Source of the DNA: Crambe crambe
Lineage: Eukaryota; Porifera; Demospongiae; Poecilosclerida; Crambeidae
Assembly: GCA_963924555.1 (NCBI GenBank)
Contig: OZ004589.1
Span: forward strand, 7,254,001 to 7,318,000
Direction: 5' to 3'
Length of the DNA: 64,000 bases
Shown here piece after piece: positions 12,701-24,600 of the stretch. The stretch's first letter is position 1; every line of letters begins with the position of its first letter. Both the position numbers and the translations under genes were made by a program. Below the pieces are notes generated by a model. That model was not told the origin of the DNA. It made no database searches and saw nothing but the letters and a program-made list of their open reading frames with translations.

Positions 12701-14101
12701 CAAGACTTGAACTTAGGTGGGGACTATTATGTGATCTATGGACGCAGTAACAACGCCCCAAGGCCTGGAAGTCTAATGACTCATTTCGGGGGAGGGGAAA
12801 ATCCTCCAATCTCACAGAATTTGGTGAACGTGATCAATGACACTGGAGCTCAAAGGGTTGATGTCTTTGGGGCAATAAAGATCCGTCTTATTCGGGCCCA
12901 TGGTGTCCTTATGTTGATTGCCTGGCCTCTTCTTGCTTCCTCTGCCATTTTCTTCGCTGCCTGGATGCGACCCGCCCTGCCCAATGGGGAATGGTTCCAA
13001 GTACACCGGGCCTTTATGCTCATCGCTCTCTTTTTGGCAGCTGCTGGATTTGTTCTCATATTCGTGTCACAACTACGCAGCACTCCCTCTGGCTTGATTG
13101 ATCTGAGTTCTGTGAGTCCTCCTATGAAATGAATAAGTGAATAGTGTTGTTTTTTTTTTATTACTACCTGCAGAGGACAAAGACTGCTCATTTAGCCATC
13201 GGCATCATGGTGATGGTGCTCCAGATTACCAATGTAAGTTTATCATCACAGCTAGTATTGGAAAACAATATTCACCAAAATTAATGTTTCATATTATTGC
13301 CAGCCTCTTATTGCCATCTGTCGCTGCCATCCTGGAACAAAAAAGTACGTTTCTGTACTTATAGTTAGCTATAGTATATTTCTATATTATTCCTACCTAG
13401 TTTGACTCTGATACTGTTTGACTTTGACTTGCAGTCGCTGGATCTTCAACATTATTCATGGCTTTCCAGGAATTGGATTCATCGTGCAGATTCTTGCCTG
13501 TAAGACTCTAGCCTACCTGCCATGATGTAGCTCCATTTTGAAGAATACAGCTATACAGTCATACCATGCATGCATGTATATTATGACAATTATTATTTTA
13601 GCTCAAAAAATCAAAGTCTTCATAACTATCCCATTTAGCTAATGGCCTTTACTATTATTAGCAGCCTCCTACTGAGTTGTTACTTGCACTCTTCCTTTGA
13701 TCACACACATACATGCAGTGTCTAATGTTGGCCTGGGCATATCCCTATTCAGCAATCAATTCAGTCGCTTCATGGACCTCAGTATCCTCTGGCTGTATGT
13801 TGCTTACTGCGGATTCTCCTTACTAATGCAACTGACTCTCTTAATCGTCCTGAAGTATTACAACACTCTCAGGAAAGATACTGAAGAAGAATACCAAGTC
13901 AAATACAGTGACAGGAGTGGTGATGGAGACAAGGTCACTATAGAACACAAGAAAGAGGAAGGTAAAGATGGTGAAGACGAGAAGGATAAGGCTAAGAAGA
14001 AGCCTTCAAAGGATTCTGTCTACCGGTGGATCGGTCTGGTGGTGTTCCTTACTGTTACAACCCTCACCGTCATCACTTTATTTGTATTAATATTAATATA
14101 G
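9783..14101 (+). CDS. FRRS1-like: Reeler-DOMON-DOMON-cytochrome b561 protein with mucin-like repeat linker (array copy 3)
   Basis: Exons: 9783-9990, 10056-10195, 10615-10715, 10946-10997, 11084-11389, 11439-11618, 11676-11836, 11896-12130, 12210-12389, 12449-12609, 12667-13111, 13174-13233, 13304-13344, 13435-13499, 13719-14101. They sum to 2718 nt, 905 aa. Signal peptide 1 to about 18, Reeler to about 167, then an unusually long linker (168-269) built of ATPTT repeats. DOMON 1 spans about 270-430 and DOMON 2 about 462-625, each with a W(V)AVGF motif and a VLDTWN motif. The b561 core starts at about 640 and has AHG, VHRAF, TAHL and IHG histidines. An acidic/Lys-rich loop leads to a SVYRWIG motif and the last membrane segment. 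Each DOMON is encoded by a 180-nt phase-0 exon, a 161-nt exon and a third exon, a portable cassette. Confidence 0.9.
11120..11365 (+). repeat. Coding minisatellite, 15-bp unit (ATPTT repeat)
   Basis: About 16 copies of a 15-bp unit of the form ACTGCCACTCCCACC, with a few 6-bp insertions and point changes. The unit is read in frame as Ala-Thr-Pro-Thr-Thr and all variants keep the frame. The result is a Thr/Pro-rich, probably O-glycosylated stalk between the Reeler and DOMON domains. Confidence 0.92.
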
Positions 14102-14154
14102 AGCTTATGATACTGACATATAGCCAACCATAGTCTGACCACCCCTATGCTCAT

Positions 14155-14160
14155 AATAAA
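14155..14160 (+). terminator. Poly(A) signal of reductase copy 3
   Basis: AATAAA 54 bp downstream of the stop codon at 14099-14101. Confidence 0.55.
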
Positions 14161-14858
14161 GTGACATGCCTAGCCACATACCTATCATTATTAGTTTTAT
14201 CATAAGATTACAGAATAATTATTATCAATGAGAATTTAAGGTAGTTAAATGTGGTTAACTCAAGCAGGTTAGAGGGTGGATCAGTTGGCTTAAGTGGTGC
14301 AGCTACGTAGCAGTATTGGCAGGCAGGAAGAGCAAGTAAAAAATTCCCATCCCTCATGTGGTTATTGTTAATTTAAGTTTTTCTGCTGCTCTTACTCGAG
14401 CAGTGGGACTGGTGCCAGTTTTGGGAAAAGAAGGAAGTTTGGGGGGAACCCCTAAGACCATTCGCAGATAGCCATAGGGGCCATTGCTGGGGCTCTACAA
14501 GGACCAAAAGGACTGTTATAGAGATAGCCTCACATGCGCATGCCCAGCCTACAAGGCTTATAGCAGCAATGACAGAGCAATTACCACAGCCTCGCATAGG
14601 CAAGCTACATAACAGGCATAAGGTGGTCTGGCTACAGAACCAGGAGTCACAGGCACAGAGCAATGCTACCAAAGGATTCACGCATGGATCCAGGAGGACT
14701 TGCATAAACCTCCGGAGTAGGAGGTGTGGCTCCTGGGCACCTCCCACTCAGCTGCATCCCAAAACCTGGCACTGCCCCCAAGTGTTTAAACTAGCTGCAG
14801 TGAGCAGTTGATAAGTTAGGTGACCTAACTGGGAAGAGTTAATAATTATTAAATATTA

Positions 14859-14868
14859 TGCGCATGCG
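14859..14868. promoter_or_regulatory. NRF1-like palindrome upstream of reductase copy 4
   Basis: TGCGCATGCG lies 45 bp before the chosen start codon at 14913 and 9 bp before the alternative ATG at 14877. Confidence 0.4.
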
Positions 14869-14912
14869 TGATACTAATGAGTTCCGTTTCCGACTGCGCT
14901 GCAGATGCAGTG

Positions 14913-17900
14913 ATGGGTGTCTTCTTAACGGTGTTGCTGTTGATCGGAAGCCCTGGTGTGTTCAGTCAGTCTGCAAGCCCTCTGCCTGAGCCTGAGGCTT
15001 GTGCTGCTCTGAGGCCCGAGGGCGGTCCGTCGAGTGGAAGTGACGGCTACCTCATCTCTACAGACATACCAGCTAATTCTGCGCAGACTGGCTATGATTA
15101 TGCTGCAGGCAGAACTTATATAGGTAGTCCTAAGGGTTAGATTTTGTATATTAGCTTTACTACAACATTTTGTAGTGACCCTCACAACAACTGGCCAGCC
15201 ATTCAGAGGTTTTGCAATACAGGCTCTATCTGTTCCAGGGGGAACTGGAGTAGGGACATTTCTGGCCAATGCAACATCACACCAGCTAATATACAACTGT
15301 GGGGATGGGGTGAGTACATTTTCATTACTGTAATGTAAGGGATTGTCATTGATTTTCAATATAATGCACCCATCTCAAAGCCCTCACGCCTCTCTGTAGT
15401 AATTAGAGTAGGCAAAGTCATGTGATCCACGTGTGATAGGAATCATAGTGTGGATACATTCCATTTATGATAATGAATAATGATTTTTGCATCTTGCATA
15501 AACAATGTTAGTCATGTTCCACTTGTGGTGACTACCAAGGAAGAATAATAATCACTAAAATAGGAATTGAAGTAATAAACAATAATTATTGTGACAATGA
15601 GATATTTCCAAATCATGATGTATGTACGTAGCTATGGCTCCACTTGCAGGTACTAGTTGCATAATAATGATTATTTTATTGGCTTTTCTTTCCTCTCTGC
15701 ATGCAGCTGCAGAACACTGTGATTCATAACAATCCACAACAGATTGGTTTCACCAGCCAGACGTTCACATGGGTTGCTCCAGATTCAGCAGGAACAGTGA
15801 ACTTCATGTAAATAAGGATGGACTTGCTTGCTCAGAGTTTTATCACCCTTTTTAATGCAGGTATGCAGTTGTTCAACAGAACTCGTCTTTCTGGATTCAT
15901 TCAAGTGCCATTGTAAGTGGACAGCATTGATCATTGTGCACTATGCAACACTAATAACACTTCTCTCTCTCTCTCTCTCTCTCTCCCTCTCTCCCTCCCT
16001 CCTTAAATAGGCTGAGGACTTTGTTACATCACCTCCCACACCTTCTGCCCCTGCCACTGCAGGTCCAATTCAAGTCCCTATCCCTCCTGGAGTCTCTACA
16101 CCGGTAAATTATAAATACAGCCTGGAAACCATAATGGATAATTTAATTAGTCCTGGCACTGGTTCATCTTTTACTCATGCAGAAGAACAATCCTGAAGAT
16201 TACCCTCTCTTCTTTACTGATCCCCAAGGCTGCAGTCCGAGTGAATGCTTGACCTTTGTTGGGATCGAGAGGAACGAAGGAAACCCAGACTATCTCAACT
16301 TTTATCTCGAAGGAGCAACCACTACATGGGTGGCAGTGGGCTTCTCTGACACACCTAATATGGTGAGTATCGAATCTACAGTGAAACCTCCAAATGAGAC
16401 ACACTGTCTTGGGGACCCAGCCTTTTGTCCTTTACGGATCATTGGAGGTTCCACTGTAATCACTGGTCCAATATGAGAGACTAAAAGGGGAGAAATCCTT
16501 TAATAACGGCTGCTTAATTTGCAGTTCTCTACCAATGTCATTGCATGCAATATGAACCCGACGACTGGCAAAGTGGAAATCTTGGATTCTTGGAACCTAG
16601 CACCAAATAAAAGAAATAGCATTCCAGAGAAGGTGCAAATGTCTTACCTCTTCTCATCAACATCTCAGAATGGAAGAATTTCATGCAGGTATGGTTACGC
16701 TGCCTGCAGCAGTGTGGATCCAATCAGTATTTTTAGCATTTAAGAGAGTCCCTGTTGAATTTGATCGAACAAAATTTGATTTTTAATGCTCATCATGCTT
16801 TGTTGCATTTTCTAGTTTTGGACGTTCTATAGCTGGCAATGGAACTACAAGCATGAACTTGGATGAAGACCATTACGTCTTGTATGGGCTCAGCAAACAC
16901 AAACCTTCACTGCCAGAACTTCTAGTGACCCACGTAACTCAGGACAATAAGCACCCTCAAGTCTCAAAAGTCATGGTGAACGTGGCAAACGATACTGGAG
17001 GAAAGGAGGCCGATCCCTTCGAAGAAATAAAAGACAAGCTTATTAGAGCTCACGGGATCCTGATGTTGATTGCCTGGCCTCTTCTGGCCACAACAGCGAT
17101 TTTCTTTGCAGCCTGGATGCGTCCTGCCCTGCCCAATGGGGAATGGTTCCAAGTACACCGTGCCCTCATGCTTCTCTCTCTCTTTTTGGCATCTGTTGGT
17201 TTCGTTCTCATATTCGTGTCACAACTACATGGCAGTCCACCAGGCTTGGTCAATTTCAGTAAAGTAAGGAAACATAACTACTATTAGGACACATTCCTCA
17301 ACTAAAGTTACTAGATTTGAATTATTATAATATTCACTTGCAGAAAGATGAAACTGCTCATTTGTTCATTGGCATTTTGGTTATGTTGCTCCAGATTGTC
17401 AATGTAAGCAGCTAATGGTCGATTATTTCCATTGTATTGATTTACACTTGCAGCCTATTATTGCTATCTTCCGTTGTCATCCTGGAGAAAAACAGTGAGA
17501 CTGTTTGTTATGTTGTTGTTATGTTGTTGTTGTTGTTGTTGTTGTTGTGTTGTTGTTGTCATATGGTAGCTCTTACTGCTACACTGAACCTTTATAATAG
17601 CTTACTATTGTTTGACTTGCAGTCGCTGGATCTTCAATCTTGTTCATGGCATTCCAGGGATTGGATTTGCTGCAGAGATTCTTGCCTGTATGATAACATC
17701 ACTTATTTCAAACTGTGTCTTTATATAATTTCATACTTGCAGTGTCTAATGCAGCTCTGGGTATCTACATATTCAGTAGCCACCACTACAGTCGTGAGTA
17801 CAGCCATTCCACAGACCTTACAGTTTTCTGGTTCTACATTGCTTATCTTGCATTTATCCTACTACAACTAATTCTCTTCGTTGTCCCGAAATATTCGTTG

Positions 17901-18077
17901 TGGTATCACAGTGGGGAAAAATCTTATCAAATCATTAATGAAAGCAGTACAGTTAAAAGGAAGAAGCAGCCTTCATCTGATTCTGTGTACCGGTGGATTG
18001 GTCTGGCTGTGTTTCTTATAATCTCAGTCCTTGCTATCCTCGGTTTGAGTGTACTGATAGCCTGGCCTAGTGCCTGA
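14913..18077 (+). CDS. FRRS1-like: Reeler-DOMON-cytochrome b561 protein (array copy 4, shortest)
   Basis: Exons: 14913-15123, 15176-15309, 15707-15807, 15861-15912, 16011-16103, 16183-16362, 16525-16688, 16816-17263, 17344-17403, 17454-17494, 17623-17687, 17743-18077. They sum to 1884 nt, 627 aa. I chose the ATG at 14913 because it gives a compact signal peptide (MGVFLTVLLLIG). An in-frame ATG at 14877 would add 12 residues. Reeler runs to about 166, a Pro-rich linker to about 197, and a single DOMON covers about 198-350 (WVAVGFS and ILDSWN motifs). The b561 core has AHG, VHRAL, TAHL and VHG. It ends with the same SVYRWIG motif and membrane anchor as copy 3. This one-DOMON form matches the usual vertebrate FRRS1 layout. 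Confidence 0.88.
16377..16458. mobile_element. Small inverted-repeat element (MITE), family B, complete copy
   Basis: 82 bp in an intron of reductase copy 4. It starts TACAGTGAAACCTCCAA and ends TTGGAGGTTCCACTGTA, so its ends are 17-bp inverted repeats with one mismatch, bounded by TA. The core includes GACCCAGCCTTTTGTCC, which recurs in other copies in this window. The TA ends suggest Tc1/mariner-type mobilisation. Confidence 0.7.
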
Positions 18078-18194
18078 ACAATTTCAAGGAGTTCCTAGCT
18101 ATTAGGTCGAAAAATTTGTTGTGTTTGTGTGCCAAGTATAAGTGCCTGAACAATTTCAATTGGTCAAAAAATTTGTGCATGCGCGCGCGCCAAG
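18069..18194. repeat. Imperfect tandem duplication around the stop codon of reductase copy 4
   Basis: AGTGCCTGAACAATTTCAA at 18069-18087 recurs at 18141-18159. Both copies are followed by a GGTC-AAAAATTTGT segment and GCCAAG. The first copy contains the real stop codon. The second lacks about 14 bp. Confidence 0.75.
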
Positions 18195-18200
18195 TTTGTT

Positions 18201-18241
18201 ACGTCACGCATGAGCGTTTACGTCATGCTAAGCGCATGCGC
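18201..18241. promoter_or_regulatory. CRE-like and NRF1-like motifs upstream of reductase copy 5
   Basis: ACGTCACGCA at about 18201, TACGTCATG at about 18219 and GCGCATGCGC at 18232-18241 lie within 75 bp of the ATG at 18276. This is the same motif pair seen before copy 2. Confidence 0.4.
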
Positions 18242-18275
18242 ATTGGTTATGGACCGGAGATCGAGAGCGAGCTAG

Positions 18276-21200
18276 ATGGCTACCCTTGCAGCTGCTACCT
18301 GTGTATTCTTGACAGTGTGCATAAGCAGTTGCCTATGTTTTTCAGTTGGACCTCCTGTCGACGATGTTAGAGTATGTGACCAGCTATGGCCCGCTGGTCA
18401 TGGTCCTATTAGCAGTAAGTAACTAACTTCTAGTGTTAAAAAGAATTTATGCTGTTTTGCTGCAGATCAGCAGCAAGGAAATGGAGGGTTCTTGATCAGA
18501 ACAAACCTGACTCTAAATGAATCAATGGGTGGATTTAACTATCTTGCAGGGGAGAGCTATTCAAGTGGGTTGACAGTCTTAAAGACAAAATTCAAACAAT
18601 TTTTCATTACATGTATATACTACAGTTGTAATTGTGGGTATGCAGCAGACATTCAGAGGTTTCCTCGTCCAGGCTCGGAGTATACCTGGCAATATATTCA
18701 TTGGAGAGTTTATGGTTCAAGGCACTATGCAACAAACCCTAAGCTGTTTGGATCCAATGAGAAATCCCAATAACATGGTGAGCACCGAAAACTTAAGAGT
18801 CTAAGTTTGCTTGCAACTGTAGAAAAGGAGATTTTAATAGGTATGAACACAGAGTATCTAAATAGCTTGCTGTAATGAAAGAGCTTGCTCAGAATCAAAA
18901 TCACTCCTCCTTTCCCCCCCACTCATAAGTCAAACCTATAGTTAAGATACTAGCTATAATGAAAGTAAACTATTATTATTATATGCACAATGACAAAACA
19001 CATATATTCAGGCTACAATTACACACAGTAACCAAGCGTTGCAGAACTTCAATTCTATGTCCCTGATGTGGCGGGCTCCTAGTGACTCCAGTGGAGTAGT
19101 CGGCATAAGGTACTGCAAGTTTATGGTACATTACGTGTGTGGCTGAATACGGGGACTACAAAGTTGAATATCATAGTATTTCAGTTGTACTGGTCTGACC
19201 GTCTATGGACAGGCATTGTATTATCATAACAATTGATGGTTTGTTGCTGTTGTTGTTATTGTTTTTATTAACTTTAGGTTCTCAGTTGTGGCAGTGTTTA
19301 GGACCTATTACATTGCCAGGAATGCTGCTCAAGCACTAGTAAGTGTGTAATGAGCACCTCAATTTGCACTTGCATTCACTGCACGATATTTCCCATCAGG
19401 CACCACCAACCACCGCACCTGCTCCTACCACACCCCCGACTGTTCCTCAGACCACACCCCCACTGCCCACAACCGCGCCAACCACACCCCCAGTTCTACT
19501 CTATGGAGTCACTCCTCCAGTGAGTAATTGTTAATACACAGCCTAATAATGCCATAGGTGGAACAAAACTCCCCAGTTGTATTTCCAAAAGGAGGCAATC
19601 AGCTCTATTCCACAATGCTCCAAAATGCTACCTATTATTCCCTCAAATGCACCAATTATTCCCTTGAATGCACCAATATTATTCCCCACTACTATATTGA
19701 TTATTCTCGGATAAGCTAATGATATGCTTGCCCAGTCACTAGCCATAAACTAACAGCTGCATGTAGTTGTCTCATTATGTGAGAAAATTACTCATGATTC
19801 AGGTCCTAGGTAGATAGCTAGGCACTGTCAGTGTAAGATACTACCTCAGACAATGAACATAAGGATAGTGAAGTCTTTGTTTTCAGGCTTGCAGCAGCTC
19901 TAATTAAGTCCCAATTGTATAATCTACCTAAGGGTAGTTTGACCTTTTGACCTCTTACCATTTCTTTATCAACAAATTATTGAAATTTAACCTTGCATGA
20001 CTCATTTAGAAAACTGTTGGTATAGCTTGATGTTTGTTCTTGATGTACCATTAGCTCAGAATTACTTTCAATTTATTGTGATTTTGATGACAATCTGCAG
20101 TCTCTAGATCCAACAGAATATCGGCTGACATTCAGCTCCCCTAGTGGGTGTTTTCGACCTTTCTGCACCATATTTGTGGGAATCAGCACCAACCTTGGGA
20201 ACTCTACCTTCCTTGATTTCTACATAGAGGCCCGGACATCCACATGGGCAGGTGTGGGCTTCTCACCAACTCGAAGCATGGTGAGTCAGTATAACATAGG
20301 AAGCAATTATGGCAGAACTTCTCGATACGGATACTTAGAGAATTACTGACGTCATTATTATTATTATTGAGCTATATATAATATGCCTAATATTTAACCA
20401 TTCCTGTCCCTTCCATACAGCCGGATGCTGACATCTTTGCCTGTAATATCACTGCAAGTGGTCTGGTGGAGGTGCTGGACACATGGAACATTCCCTCTCC
20501 TAATAGGGCGAACAGGATTGACTCTGTCCAGGACACAGTTCTCTTCAATGCCACAGCAGAGAATGGAACATTGACTTGCATGTTAGTTGGCAAAATCTAC
20601 AGCATCACAGCTATCAGTTCAAATGCATACATCTATTCTTATCATCTTTCATTATGCCCCTCTTTAGTTTTGTGAGGTCTGTTGCTGGCACTATTGTGGG
20701 GTCAGAGGATATTGATCTCAACAATACCTTATACGTGATGTATGGAGTTGGACGAGCCGCACCCACAGCCAACGTCCTCCTCCATGATGTCCGTCCGAAT
20801 GGACAGCCTCCTATGCTATCCCTACAGGCACTGAATGTGGTCACAGACAACAATATACTCATTTTGGAAACGGTATGCTTAATGAAACAAACAGTGTAGA
20901 TAGATAGAAGCCTGGTGAGGGAACCCCTGCTAATTAGCAAACAGGAAAATACACAGGCCCTTCCTGGAGTGTCTAGCTCCTTGGCCTGGGAGTTGGTTGG
21001 AGTTGTAGTCATTATAGTCCATGCATTAATTGCTAGAGATGCATACCTGCCATTAACCACAACAACTCATCAAATTAGGAGAGGAATTGAAAAGTTAGCC
21101 ACCATTAGTTCCATGTTAGCTATGATACATTATGGTTCAAAGTCAATGTGTCTACTAGAGAATACAAACATTGAAAAGTGGATCACTTAGACCAAAATTT

Positions 21201-21555
21201 TTGAGTAAGGAGAATAATCATCACTCAGGTGTCATGTGAATCTAACTAGCGTTCGGTATGATACCTAGATTGCAATTTTTGTCCACACCCTGCTATAATA
21301 ACTACTTTTCTGTAGCCCAGAGATCCGGAGGAGTACCGGCTGACGTTTCGTCAACCTCCAAATTGCAATGTCTCGGACTGCAATGTGTTTGTCGGGATTG
21401 ACACTAACAACAGCACACGGGGGTACCTGGATTTCTACCTTGAGGGACAGTCCCAGGCATGGCTAGCTGTGGGATTCTCTGATACAGCAAATATGGTGAG
21501 AATACTGAGTAAATATACAAAGCATATCCTGAAGGAAAAAAAATATAGTTCCATT

Positions 21556-21625
<70 letters not shown>

Positions 21626-24600
21626 GCTCTGAAATGAGTTTCTGTTATTTCTATTAATTTTTGGCTGATGCTCTGAAATGAGTTTCTGTTATTTCTATTA
21701 GTTTTTGGCTGATGTGTTGGCGTGCAACTTCAACCCCAATACTGGACAAGTGGAGGTGCTAGATGCTTGGAATTTGGACAATACAAGAAATAATGCAGTA
21801 GACGGAATTCAAGATGTTATTCTCTTTAATAGCAGTGTCATAAATGGACGCATATCTTGTGTGTAAGTCATGTGTTGAATCTCTAAATGGATAGAGTGGG
21901 CACAGCTCTAAATAGAATCGAGTCTCTAAATAAATTGAGTGGGCACAGTTCTAAATAAAGTTGAGTCTCTAAATAAATAGAGTGGGCTCTAAATAGAGTC
22001 AAGTCTCTAAATAGAGCGGGGCTTGAATCTCTCAATAGACTAAATGGATCATGCTCTAAATAGAGTGGAGCTCTAAAAGGTCTCTGATCGATATAGGGTG
22101 TACCTAGCTAGCTAATAGAGTGTTATCATTTTACAATAGGTTTGCCAGATCCGTAGCTGGCAGCAGACTTGGAAGAGAGGATCTGAACTTGAACAACAGC
22201 TACTTTGTGATGTATGGACTTCGTCCGACCAGTCCTCTCCCAGGGAGACTCCCAGCTCATGATTTTGGAGGGGGAAACCCTGTCGTTAGTGGAATACGAG
22301 TGAATGCAGTGCTTAACAACCAATCTGATCTAGTGAGATAATTGAGTACTAGTGATTTGATGTTAGCAAGTAACGATCAGTGAAACATAATCAGTTGCTA
22401 TAATTATGTATAATAAAGTTCTTTTATCATTCCAGCTAATTGCTCCAGGGAATAGACCAATTGGAGTTATTGATCCAGTGAGTAACTGAATGTACACCTA
22501 CCAATTACCATTAGAACACACCATTCCCCCCCCCCCCTTTTTTTTTCTTCTTTCTTTTCTCACCATTTCCTCTATGAACACACACTTACTCTATATATAT
22601 AGCAAGTTGATCCTGCAAACTACAGACTCACCTTTCGGAACCCTGCGGGCTGCGAGCCTTCTTCTTGCGATATCTTTGTGGGGATTAACACTAATGCTGG
22701 AAATAGCCAATACCTGGACTTCTTCCTTGAGGGGCAAGCAGAGGCCTGGGTGGCTGTGGGCTTCTCAGACACACAGAACATGGTATGTGGATATCAGTGA
22801 GTCTTTGGGTGTGTTTATTTGAATCCAATTCTGATCGGTGTGTGTAGTTTTCCTCGGATGTTCTTGGGTGCAACATGAACCCTGCCACTCAAGAGGTGGA
22901 AGTCCTGGACACCTACAATCCAGCCTCCCCCACTAGGAGCAATGTGATTGACGATACTCGTGATCAAGACGTCTTCCGCTTTGAAAGCAGACTCCAAAAT
23001 GGACGAATCTCTTGCTCGTGAGTCATTCAGCTAAGCTATACAGCACAGTGGGGACACATTTGGACAGCTTATTTGTCCTTTGTACAAGGTTGTCTTCTAT
23101 TGGTGTATATACAAAGTTTGTTGAGTCTCCTCTATCAGAGGTTCTGCTTATTCCCTGCTTGAGTCACTGTGGTTTTATCTCTATTGATAGGTTTACAAGA
23201 CTTGCAGTTGGCAGTGATCCTGCACCGCAAGACCTAAACCTCAAAAACGACGCCTATGTCATGTTTGGGGCCCGCCTCGCCAACCCGGGAGAGACAAACT
23301 TGCTAGCACATGCCTTGGGGGCAGGAAATAATCCTATGTTTGCAGCCGGTAGGATTAACCCGTCCATAAGTCAAGCCAATGTCGAAACTGATAACTCACT
23401 ACCTCGCCTGATTCGAGCTCACGGCATCCTCATGTTGATTGCCTGGCCCCTAATGGCTGTCACTGCCATTTTCTTTGCAGCTTGGATGCGCCCCGCCCTG
23501 CCCAATGGGGAGTGGTTTCAAACCCACCGCTTCTTGATGTGTGGGTCCATCTTTGTGGCTGTCATTGGGTTTGCAATCATCTTCATCGCAAACAGAAATG
23601 GCTCTCCAATAGGCCTGATCAATCTCGGCAGCAGCAATGTGAGGGGGAATTCTTAGCCTTGTTCCCAGGCCTTCCTCTCTCACTTGTAGTCTCTCACCGA
23701 AGAAAGGAAGAAAAAGAGAAGAAGAGAAGAAGAAGAAAATACCTTTTCTTCGGCGAGAGACTACAAGTGAGAGAGGAAGGCCTGGGAACGAGGCTAGGGA
23801 TTTCTTATAATATTACTAAGTAGCAGAATAATATATTTCTCCTGTTATAGAGCTAATCCAATCTTAGCCTCATGCCCAGGCCCGCTTTTTTCGTGGGGCG
23901 GTGGAAAAAGCGGGCCTGGGTATGAGGCTAATCCAATCTATTTCCCCCACAAAAGGAGCAGTTGATACAGCCAATAGTGGATGGCCATTATTGATAATGA
24001 TTCTTATGTTATTCAGCGAATTGGAACTGCTCATTTTGCCATCGGAATTATAGTCATGTTTCTACACCTTTTGAATGTGAGTAGCTATAAATAATATGAC
24101 AAGTAATTCAATATCTCATCTCCTCTCCCTTACTTCGTTAGCCACTTATTTCTGCTTGTCGGTGTGAACCCAAGAATTCAAAGTAAGTCCATCACAGTTG
24201 ATTTATAGCTGGAGTGAAAACTGTTATTGCTTTCATAATAATTATTGCAGACGTTGGATCTTCAACCTTATCCACGGGACATTTGTTGGCATGATTGCCG
24301 AACTTTTAGCATGTGAGCTGGAAGCTAGCTAATTCAATACTTCTTGTTACATCTCCCCTCCATTCCACACACAGTGGCTAACGTGGGAATCGGATTGGCT
24401 ATTTTCAGTCAGAGACTGAGTCGGTTTCAAGACTATACTATTTTTTGGGTGTATCTTGGCTATGTGGGCATCTTCTTGCTCTTCATCATCACACTTTTCT
24501 TCCTTTACACTGTCTTGGCTTATGTCTCCAATGAAGAAGGTAAGGAGAGAGAGAGAGAGAGAGAGAGACTTAGGGGGAGGGGTAGGGATTTGCTACTGCA

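Larger units (their letters stand above)
14102..14912. other. Intergenic spacer between reductase copies 3 and 4
   Basis: No gene is recognised. It has an AATAAA at 14155-14160, likely for the upstream gene, and a TGCGCATGCG palindrome at 14859-14868 just before the next gene. The stretch in between shows nothing I can name. Confidence 0.5.

Noticed and set aside
14868..14912. GTG or upstream ATG (14877) as start of array copy 4
   Set aside because: GTG is not expected as a start in an animal nuclear gene. The ATG at 14877 is possible, but it places 12 polar residues before the signal peptide, so 14913 is preferred.
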